5,965 bases of DNA from Alphaproteobacteria bacterium (GTDB lineage Bacteria; Pseudomonadota; Alphaproteobacteria; RF32; CAG-239): the NCBI GenBank assembly GCA_003542415.1, contig DPKR01000021.1:1-5965 (forward strand), read 5' to 3'. The notes below the pieces were generated by a model. It was not told the DNA's origin. It worked only from the letters and a program-made list of their open reading frames with translations, and did not search any database. Positions 1 to 4,690 of the stretch are shown here, one piece after another. Made by a program: the position numbers and the translations under genes. Within the stretch, counting starts at the first letter, position 1. Each line of letters opens with the position of its first letter.

Positions 1-771
1 CCCAAAGCAAAACGCGAAGCTATATACACGCTTTATGCTTTTGTTTCACACCTTGACAACATTGCCGATATGAATATTCCGACAACCGAAAAACAAGATT
101 TGCTGAAAGCTTGGAAAATCGAACTCGATAATATTTATGATAAAAAAGTGCCGCAAACGCATATCGGGCGAAAAATTTATAAAAACTGTATGCGTTTTAA
201 AATTCAAAAAGAAGATTTGAAACCTATTTTAGAATCTGTGATGCTTGATTGCCCGAAGCCGATCCAGGCGCCTTCTCAGGAAATGTTTGAAAAATATTGC
301 TACGGCGCAGCTGTTATCCCGGTTTATATCACGCTCCTTATTATGGGCGAAATGAAAGAAGCAAGCATGCGAACACTTGCTACAAACTTTGGTAAAGCGA
401 TGGAAATCACAAACATTTTGCGAAACATTAAAGATGACGCATTAAAGGGACATCTTTATATTCCAAAGGAGTTGCTTGAAACAGCCGGTATTTCTTCAAC
501 TGACCCAATGGCTGTTGTGACAGATAAAAACCTGACATTTGCACGCGAAAAACTGGCCAAAGAAGCCACAGTTTGCTTTGCAAAAGCACACAAAATGATC
601 AGCGCTTCAAACAAAAAAACGACAAGACCTTTGCGATTTATTTTCCATATATATAAACGCTATTTTGACATTATGCTTGCACGCGGTTTAGAGGTGATGT
701 CACCCAAACCGCAAATCAAACCGACAGACAAGCTGATGATTGCGTTTAATACTGTTTTTGATCGTATGTAA
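1..771 (+). CDS. Squalene/phytoene synthase family protein (HpnC/HpnD-like), 5' end cut by window edge
   Basis: The reading frame is open from base 1, so the gene begins before the window; the first ATG at 70 lies inside the conserved first aspartate motif and is not the start. The visible 256 residues cover most of a trans-isoprenyl synthase, which joins two farnesyl diphosphates head to head. About 20-35 N-terminal residues are probably missing, judged against a usual length near 280. Visible landmarks are KREAIYTLYAF (residues 4-14), the first Asp motif DNIAD (19-23), and a second motif NILRNIKDDALKGHLYIP (138-155) of the NILRDxxEDxxxGRLYLP type. The C-terminal pattern TRPLRFIFHIYKRYFDIM is also typical. 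The first Asp of the second motif is Asn (residue 142). Family membership is firm. HpnC, HpnD or another squalene or phytoene synthase cannot be separated here, and no hpnE follows. No convincing terminator follows the stop. Confidence 0.85.
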   Translation, partial: PKAKREAIYTLYAFVSHLDNIADMNIPTTEKQDLLKAWKIELDNIYDKKVPQTHIGRKIYKNCMRFKIQKEDLKPILESVMLDCPKPIQAPSQEMFEKYCYGAAVIPVYITLLIMGEMKEASMRTLATNFGKAMEITNILRNIKDDALKGHLYIPKELLETAGISSTDPMAVVTDKNLTFAREKLAKEATVCFAKAHKMISASNKKTTRPLRFIFHIYKRYFDIMLARGLEVMSPKPQIKPTDKLMIAFNTVFDRM

Positions 772-802
772 AATTTCTGTGAGAAACAAAAATTAAACGC
801 TT

Positions 803-823
803 TATAATAAGATAATATCTTAT
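803..823. promoter_or_regulatory. 17-bp palindrome overlapping a TATAAT hexamer, upstream of the outer-membrane protein gene
   Basis: ATAAGATA (807-814), a single central A (815) and TATCTTAT (816-823) form a perfect 8-bp-arm palindrome. A consensus TATAAT at 803-808 overlaps its left edge. No good -35 box is seen 16-18 bp upstream, so the promoter itself is uncertain. The position, 46-62 bp before the ATG at 869, suits an operator or promoter. There is no T-tract, so it is not a terminator of the upstream gene. AT-rich sequence makes chance palindromes fairly likely. Confidence 0.35.
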
Positions 824-868
824 ATGCTTTCTTTAACAATAACCGCTTAAAAGAAAGGATTTTTGAAT

Positions 869-1747
869 ATGTCAAAATTTTATAAAGCATTGATGCTCAC
901 AACATTGATGATGCCGGCAATGGCTTTTGCTGAAGATGCAAATGAGGAAATTGCAAACGCAAGTTCGCTCACCGCAAATTTGAAACGTATTGCTTTGCAA
1001 TATAATCAAAACTCAGTCACCAACAGAGAAGACCCGAACTATCCGGGAACTTTTACATCAGATGAGCAAGAGGTTTTTACGGGCATTTTTGACGGAAATA
1101 TTGAATACAACAACGAATCGCTCGTTTGGCTCAACAGCTTATTTATGGAATACGGCAGAAGCGAATCAGATAAAAACGGCGAAAAAACAAAAAGTGAAAA
1201 CGCCGACAAGATTTTGCTGACCACGGATTATACACACAAAATATGGAAACTTGAAGAAGGTATTGTAGGCCCCTTCGTTAACTTGGGTTATCAAACCGAA
1301 TTTACAGAGTTCAAAGACGCTGAAGACGGCGAAAAATATCGCACCAAAATTTTGCGCGGAAAAGCTGGTTTGAAACTTTATGAAGGCAAATATTTTAAAG
1401 AACTTTATGCTGCTGCTGTTGAAGAAGCTGATTTTACATATGGCGACACAAATATGAAAACAGCCGGCGAAGTTGGATACAAGTTTGAATATCAAGTCAG
1501 AGATGATATGAAATTTGTTTCGGACGGTTATTTCAGAAAGTTTTTTATTTATGACAAATATCGCAATACGGATTTCAAATATGAAGCCGAAACAAACAAC
1601 CGTTTAGATGTGACGATTGTCGGAAACTTCTCTTTTGCACCGTTTGTGAACTACAAAATTGCAAAAACACGCGGCGCAGAAAAATATCGCAGCAACACAA
1701 CGGTCGGCTTGTCGCTCGGCTATCAGACAGATTATAAGTTTTGGTAA
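869..1747 (+). CDS. Predicted outer-membrane beta-barrel protein with signal peptide
   Basis: This encodes 292 residues. The ATG at 869 is preferred over an in-frame TTG at 863 because AAAGGA (854-859) lies 9 nt before the ATG but only 3 nt before the TTG. Residues 1-21 form a signal peptide: SKFYK, a hydrophobic core, then AFA before ED. The mature chain is rich in Tyr, Phe, Asn and charged residues, with alternating short stretches such as WLNSLFMEYG, PFVNLGYQTEF and TVGLSLGYQTDY. It ends in the aromatic residues FW, as expected for BAM-inserted barrels. The pattern resembles DUF481/DUF3078-like barrels, but that is an impression from memory. No catalytic motif is visible, and function is unknown (structural, porin-like or adhesive). 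It lies 97 nt after the squalene synthase stop and ends at a hairpin. Confidence 0.8.
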   Translation: MSKFYKALMLTTLMMPAMAFAEDANEEIANASSLTANLKRIALQYNQNSVTNREDPNYPGTFTSDEQEVFTGIFDGNIEYNNESLVWLNSLFMEYGRSESDKNGEKTKSENADKILLTTDYTHKIWKLEEGIVGPFVNLGYQTEFTEFKDAEDGEKYRTKILRGKAGLKLYEGKYFKELYAAAVEEADFTYGDTNMKTAGEVGYKFEYQVRDDMKFVSDGYFRKFFIYDKYRNTDFKYEAETNNRLDVTIVGNFSFAPFVNYKIAKTRGAEKYRSNTTVGLSLGYQTDYKFW

Positions 1748-1750
1748 AAA

Positions 1751-1780
1751 AAAGAAAGCGGCCCAAAGGCCGCTGTTCTT
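1751..1780. terminator. Hairpin terminator between convergent genes
   Basis: AGCGGCC (1757-1763), loop CAAA and GGCCGCT (1768-1774) form a perfect 7-bp GC-rich stem. Read on the minus strand it is followed by TTCTTTTTTTT, a strong intrinsic terminator placed 4 nt after the stop codon of the leftward lipoprotein gene. On the plus strand the tract is weaker (GTTCTT), but the same hairpin lies 9 nt after the outer-membrane protein stop and probably helps end that transcript. Confidence 0.85.
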
Positions 1781-2237
1781 ATGAGTGTTTTTCCTTCCAT
1801 TCTTTCAAGGTTTGAACAGTGGCAAGATACATCTTTGCCTCTGTGTATTGATGAAGGAACTGCTCTTTCTCCGCTGAGAGAGGAATTCTTTGTAGCTCCA
1901 TTTTGGCCGCCAGACGAGGTCTTTCAACTTCTTTTGAAATCGTCTCCATTTGCCAATTTTTGGAGACAACAATTGCCGTCTCGTTTTCATAGTAGGCGGC
2001 ATACGCAGAAATAAAAGCCCATTCTTCTTCTGAAATAGGAATCTGTTTACCCCCGTATTCGAGGGTAACTTTCTCACTTTTTTGCAGGTACTCTGTAATG
2101 AGGGTATCAGCCCGGGCATTCAACGCCAAGGCATCATATTTTTCCTCATACTCTTTGATGAGCTGATTTGCTCTGTGAGTCTGGCAAGAGCAGATAAGAC
2201 TCGCAACAAGGGCGAATAAAAAGATAATCTTTTTCAT
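1779..2237 (-). CDS. Small lipoprotein of unknown function
   Basis: This encodes 152 residues. The N-terminus MKKIIFLFALVASLICSC ends in a lipobox-like I-C-S-C, so Cys18 is the likely lipidated residue. Gln follows it, which under the E. coli sorting rule would favour the outer membrane. The mature part of about 135 residues is charged and probably mainly helical (for example NQLIKEYEEKYDALALNARAD and PRLAAKMELQRI). It has no recognisable enzyme motif and I do not recognise the family. The ATG at 2237 begins ATGAAAAAG, but the preceding bases are AT-only with no Shine-Dalgarno sequence. Transcription probably starts from the promoter at 2271-2299, giving a leader of roughly 27 nt. The gene is single, with its own terminator just past the stop. 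Confidence 0.8.
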   Translation of the reverse strand: MKKIIFLFALVASLICSCQTHRANQLIKEYEEKYDALALNARADTLITEYLQKSEKVTLEYGGKQIPISEEEWAFISAYAAYYENETAIVVSKNWQMETISKEVERPRLAAKMELQRIPLSAEKEQFLHQYTEAKMYLATVQTLKEWKEKHS

Positions 2238-2270
2238 ATATACATAATTTTTAATTGTTTTCTAGGTTTG

Positions 2271-2299
2271 AATTTAGCATATTTTGGAAATTTTGTCAA
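2271..2299 (-). promoter_or_regulatory. Sigma70-type promoter for the small lipoprotein gene
   Basis: On the minus strand there is a perfect -35 box TTGACA (complement of 2294-2299), a 17-bp spacer, and the -10 box TAAATT (complement of 2271-2276) preceded by TGC, an extended -10 element. The predicted start near 2264 leaves a short AT-rich leader before the ATG at 2237. Confidence 0.65.
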
Positions 2300-2368
2300 T
2301 ATATTTTTTTATCAACATAAATAAAAATTCGGAGAACAGGTCAGATAAAGTAGAAATAAAAAAGCAAC

Positions 2369-2494
2369 TAAAAACGCAGATAGCGTGTGCAGATAATAAG
2401 AAATACTTTTTTAAGCGACAGAAGTGTAGTTAAACCTACATGACTTAGCTTAAAAAAGTATTTCTGTATTAGATGCCAGCTAGATGCGTTTTTA
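2369..2494. repeat. 126-bp long palindromic element (MITE-like or structured RNA), also a likely terminator for lpxA
   Basis: The two halves are inverted copies. Outer arms TAAAAACGCA (2369-2378) and TGCGTTTTTA (2485-2494) match perfectly. The inner arms AGAAATACTTTTTTAAGC (2399-2416) and its exact complement (2448-2465) form an 18-bp stem. An apical stem GTGTAG/CTACAT (2424-2429/2436-2441) closes the loop. Between outer and inner arms, GCA/TGC, TAGC/GCTA and TAATA/TATTA also pair, interrupted by two GA/GA internal mismatches and a GTGT/CA bulge. TA dinucleotides at both tips (2369-2370, 2493-2494) would fit the target duplication of an IS630/mariner-type miniature element of 122 bp, but this needs other copies to confirm. 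T-runs leave the hairpin on both strands, so it can end lpxA transcripts. No ORF of note lies inside. Confidence 0.75.
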
Positions 2495-3322
2495 TATTTC
2501 GGCGGTCATAATGTTGCGCCGACCCTCAAGACTTTCATCTATAAAATCAAGCTGTTCAATAACCATTGGGTTATCTTTGAATTTTTCACGGGCAAGCTTA
2601 ACGCGTTCTTCAAATGTGCCGTCTTTGCCTTTGAAGATATACATATAAGCATGTGTAATGGATTTGACTGTCTTTTCATCAAAGCCGCTACGTTTCAAAC
2701 CAATAACATTCAAACCTCTTAATTTGCCTCTGTCGCCAGTGACAATACCAAACGGGATAACATCGCGCGTAACACCGGACAAGCCGCCGATCATCGCTTT
2801 GCGGCCGATACGACAGAACTGGTGAACGGCGCAGTTGCCGCCCAAAATAGCGCCGTCACCGACACGAACGTGTCCACCAATAACGGCATTGTTTGTCATA
2901 ATCACATTATTACCCACAACACAATCATGAGCAATGTGAGAATTGACCATAAACATACCGTCATCACCGACAATCGTGATCAGCTTTTGAGGCTCTTCAC
3001 CTTTAATCGGGTTTTGACCTTTTGGAGTGCCGGCATGCATTGTCACATTTTCGCGGATAACATTGCGTTTGCCGATCACAAGTTTTGCACCTTCTTGAAA
3101 TTCATTGCCGTGATCTTGCGGACCTGTGCCCAAGCAAGCGCCCGGAAAAACAACAGTCCCCTCGCCGATTGTTGTATCGCCATAAACAGTTACACGAGCA
3201 ATCAATTTTACATTTTCACCGATTTTGGCTTTTGAGCTGATAAAGCAGAAAGGGCCGATTTCAGCAGTTGATGCAATTTGCGCACCGTCTTCGACAACGG
3301 CCAACGGATGAATATTTGCCAT
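2492..3322 (-). CDS. lpxA: UDP-N-acetylglucosamine O-acyltransferase LpxA
   Basis: This cytoplasmic enzyme performs the first step of lipid A synthesis, moving a 3-hydroxyacyl chain from acyl carrier protein to the 3-OH of UDP-GlcNAc. It has 276 residues against 262 in E. coli. Residues 1-190 show hexapeptide repeats of a left-handed beta-helix (IGENV, IGEGT, VGNNV, VGDGA). The catalytic His is His132 in HIAHDC, with His151, His167 (AVHQFC) and Gly180 (chain-length ruler position) matching E. coli His144, His160 and Gly173. LxxxNxIGLKR and a helical C-terminal domain follow. The usual QDLKYxGE segment is replaced by QDHGNEFQEG (69-78), and there is an insertion near 100-115. The start has AAAGGA 9 nt upstream (3332-3337). 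The stop codon lies in the tip of the palindromic element. lpxD, fabZ and lpxB are not adjacent in this window. Confidence 0.96.
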   Translation of the reverse strand: MANIHPLAVVEDGAQIASTAEIGPFCFISSKAKIGENVKLIARVTVYGDTTIGEGTVVFPGACLGTGPQDHGNEFQEGAKLVIGKRNVIRENVTMHAGTPKGQNPIKGEEPQKLITIVGDDGMFMVNSHIAHDCVVGNNVIMTNNAVIGGHVRVGDGAILGGNCAVHQFCRIGRKAMIGGLSGVTRDVIPFGIVTGDRGKLRGLNVIGLKRSGFDEKTVKSITHAYMYIFKGKDGTFEERVKLAREKFKDNPMVIEQLDFIDESLEGRRNIMTAEI

Positions 3323-3361
3323 TTTTTATAATCCTTTATTTATTAGTCCAATACTTTTACC

Positions 3362-3390
3362 ACAATAAGAAAAAACACTCTTTTTGTAAA
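3362..3390 (-). promoter_or_regulatory. lpxA: Candidate lpxA promoter
   Basis: On the minus strand TTTACA (complement of 3385-3390, 5 of 6 to consensus) is separated by 17 bp from TATTGT (complement of 3362-3367, 4 of 6). It lies about 40-70 bp upstream of the lpxA ATG. The spacing is ideal but the -10 is weak and the region is AT-rich. Confidence 0.4.
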
Positions 3391-3400
3391 AACACAATGC

Positions 3401-3415
3401 GTAACGAAATGTTAC
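3401..3415. promoter_or_regulatory. Inverted repeat GTAAC-N5-GTTAC, possible operator in the divergent promoter region
   Basis: GTAAC (3401-3405) and GTTAC (3411-3415) are exact inverted half-sites with a 5-bp spacer, flanked by TGC on the left and a nearby GCA on the right. The site lies 10 bp upstream of the candidate lpxA -35 box and about 45 bp upstream of the -35 of the rightward lipoprotein gene. No regulator is identifiable, and arms of 5 bp can arise by chance. Confidence 0.3.
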
Positions 3416-3457
3416 ATGTGCATAAAGATTATCTGCATGATTTGCATTTTTTTGGTC

Positions 3458-3485
3458 TTGACAAGATGTGAAAAAATGATAAATT
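3458..3485 (+). promoter_or_regulatory. Sigma70-type promoter for the WG-repeat-like lipoprotein gene
   Basis: A perfect TTGACA (3458-3463) is followed after 16 bp by TAAATT (3480-3485) with an extended TGA immediately before it. The layout is nearly the same as that of the promoter at 2271-2299. The predicted start near 3492 gives a leader of about 50 nt before the ATG at 3544. Confidence 0.55.
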
Positions 3486-3543
3486 TGTCCATAGAATTTT
3501 TATTTTCATGTCTATATTGTCTCACTCTAAATTTATATGCATT

Positions 3544-4236
3544 ATGAAAAAGTTTATGTTTGCGGCATGTATTGCTGCGTTAGCTTTTTTTGCTACATCG
3601 TGCTACCGCTCGGTTGTAACACCTCTTGGCGATGATTTGGCATCGTTTACCAAAAAAGTTGATCAAACAGAGTATGTCGGTGTCAAAAACACGGCAAATA
3701 ATGTTGTGGTCATCGATCCCGTTTATGAGGTTGTGCACTACAAACTCGGCTACATTTTGGCAGCAAAGAACAACGATTTTGCCGTTTTTGACAACACCGG
3801 TGTGCGCTACTTTGAAGACATCAAAATCAATGAAGCCTCTGCCGGCAAAGACTACTTTATTTTCGGCACAACGCGCGGAAAATATTTTTATTTGCCTCAC
3901 AGAGAGCTTTGCGGTCCGGCATCAAGTTTTACGTATTACCCCGGTCTGTTCCTGCTCTTTGCCCAAAACTCAGACGGTTCTTATGGCGTATATGAACCCG
4001 ATTCGGGAGATGTTGTTTTAGAGCAAAAGTACAAAAGCATCATCTACGCTTTCACAGATGCAGATCAATCCGCATTTTATGTCAGCAACGGTAAAACGAC
4101 CAAAAAAATCGTCAACGGTTTACAAAAGCCTTTGAGCAACGCCGGCTTGAACGCGATGAAAAAAGAAGCAACTGCCAACAAAACGCCGTGGCCTAAAGAC
4201 GGCATCGGCGTCGTGAAAGTCAAAACACTTCGCTAA
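3544..4236 (+). CDS. Lipoprotein with WG-repeat-like beta-propeller modules
   Basis: This encodes 230 residues from the ATG at 3544. An in-frame ATG at 3508 would add 12 residues before the signal sequence, so the inner start is preferred; neither start has a Shine-Dalgarno sequence. MKKFMFAACIAALAFFATSC is a lipoprotein signal peptide with lipobox A-T-S-C and Cys20 as the likely lipidation site. Residues about 44-181 fall into four loose units of 30-37 residues: VGVKNTANNVVVIDPVYEVV, DFAVFDNTGVRYFEDIKI, the unit at 112-141, and YGVYEPDSGDVVLEQKYKSI. They resemble WG repeats (xxGVxDxxGxxxxxxxYxxI), with Tyr or Phe in place of Trp. WG proteins are usually surface or periplasmic binding modules, and no enzyme residues are evident. 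The 45-residue tail is basic. The gene is single and ends at an intrinsic terminator. Ligand and role are unknown. Confidence 0.75.
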   Translation: MKKFMFAACIAALAFFATSCYRSVVTPLGDDLASFTKKVDQTEYVGVKNTANNVVVIDPVYEVVHYKLGYILAAKNNDFAVFDNTGVRYFEDIKINEASAGKDYFIFGTTRGKYFYLPHRELCGPASSFTYYPGLFLLFAQNSDGSYGVYEPDSGDVVLEQKYKSIIYAFTDADQSAFYVSNGKTTKKIVNGLQKPLSNAGLNAMKKEATANKTPWPKDGIGVVKVKTLR

Positions 4237-4250
4237 AGCACTAAAAAAAC

Positions 4251-4280
4251 AAACCCTCGTTTTTGCGAGGGTTTTGTTTC
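4251..4280 (+). terminator. Intrinsic terminator of the WG-repeat-like lipoprotein gene
   Basis: AAACCCTCG (4251-4259), loop TTTTTG and CGAGGGTTT (4266-4274) make a stem with a strong GC core, followed by TTGTTTC. It begins 14 nt after the stop codon. An A-rich run upstream would also give a T-tract on the minus strand. Confidence 0.85.
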
Positions 4281-4315
4281 AAAAAAAGGGACTTAGCCGA
4301 AGCTAAATCCCCTTT
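4281..4315 (-). terminator. Intrinsic terminator of the cysteine-rich protein gene (TTCG tetraloop)
   Basis: Read on the minus strand, GGGATTTAGC, loop TTCG and GCTAAGTCCC form a 10-bp stem (4302-4311 with 4288-4297) closed by the stable C(UUCG)G tetraloop, followed by seven T. One G-U wobble on the minus strand would be a C-A mismatch on the plus strand, so the structure is tuned to leftward transcription. It lies about 30 nt after the stop at 4341. Confidence 0.9.
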
Positions 4316-4340
4316 CAGGAGTTAAAAATGAATTCTCTAT

Positions 4341-4640
4341 TTATTTGGGTTCATCACAAAGTGTATATGTCTCATCAAACTTGCATTCTACAACTTTATT
4401 ACACCAAGAAGATTTATCTTCTTTCGTAAAGCCCATGGATGCACAATCGTAATTCACGCATTTGCGATAGCGAATATCATACGGACAAAAAATATAGCGA
4501 GAATCATCTGTTCCACACGCCACGTTATAGCCTAAATAATAGCCGAGCTTTTCACAATCAGGCAGAGCCGTGCATGTTTCAGCATACGAAAGTGCAGGTT
4601 TTAAACAAAACATCAACATCAGAAAAAATATCTTTTTCAT
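4341..4640 (-). CDS. Small secreted cysteine-rich protein with duplicated motif
   Basis: This encodes 99 residues from the ATG at 4640. GAAAGGG lies 8 nt upstream, and an upstream in-frame start would place a charged stretch before the signal peptide. Residues 1-20 form a signal peptide ending S-Y-A before ETC. The 79-residue mature chain has nine Cys (23, 29, 42, 52, 61, 66, 80, 86, 95). It contains two copies of one pattern: C29-x3-GY-x7-C42-x9-C52-PYD-x5-C61 and C66-x3-GF-x8-C80-x5-C86-KFD-x6-C95. This suggests a disulfide-bonded periplasmic or exported protein. I recall, without being able to verify, longer proteins with similar GY/CPYD cysteine repeats in gut alphaproteobacteria. No function can be assigned. 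It starts 50 nt after pyrG on the same strand, so co-transcription is possible, and it has its own terminator. Confidence 0.75.
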   Translation of the reverse strand: MKKIFFLMLMFCLKPALSYAETCTALPDCEKLGYYLGYNVACGTDDSRYIFCPYDIRYRKCVNYDCASMGFTKEDKSSWCNKVVECKFDETYTLCDEPK

Positions 4641-4659
4641 GCTTTTTTCCCTTTCTTCG

Positions 4660-4679
4660 AGTTGTATTTTGACACAACT
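4660..4679. promoter_or_regulatory. Short inverted repeat between pyrG and the cysteine-rich gene
   Basis: AGTTGT (4660-4665) and ACAACT (4674-4679) are exact inverted 6-mers with an 8-nt spacer, lying in the 50-nt gap. There is no T-tract, so it is a poor terminator. It could be an operator or an mRNA hairpin just upstream of the Shine-Dalgarno sequence, or chance. Confidence 0.25.
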
Positions 4680-4690
4680 TGAAATGAAAA

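Noticed and set aside
774..786. Small hairpin TTTCT-GTG-AGAAA just after the squalene synthase stop, considered as a terminator
   Set aside because: The stem is only 5 bp, AT-rich, with a 3-nt loop and no T-tract.
660..890. 76-codon minus-strand frame between the first two genes
   Set aside because: It is antisense to the squalene synthase 3' end and to the leader and ribosome site of the next gene, with no family resemblance.
1166..1495. 109-codon minus-strand frame opposite the outer-membrane protein gene
   Set aside because: It is a shadow of the plus-strand barrel gene; its hydrophobic, Phe-rich sequence comes from antisense reading of Glu and Lys codons.
2379..2394. Kink-turn in the palindromic element, suggested by the tandem GA mismatches
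   Set aside because: A standard kink-turn needs a three-nucleotide bulge directly beside the GA pairs; none is present here.
2822..3235. 137-codon plus-strand frame opposite lpxA
   Set aside because: It lies wholly antisense to a clear lpxA gene, has no ribosome site and no recognisable protein character.
3268..3471. 67-codon plus-strand frame across the lpxA start and divergent promoter region
   Set aside because: It overlaps the lpxA start and both promoters, has no ribosome site, and its composition looks like translated intergenic DNA.
3508..3543. Upstream ATG as the start of the WG-repeat-like lipoprotein
   Set aside because: It would put 12 extra residues before an otherwise standard MKK-type lipoprotein signal peptide, and it has no ribosome site.
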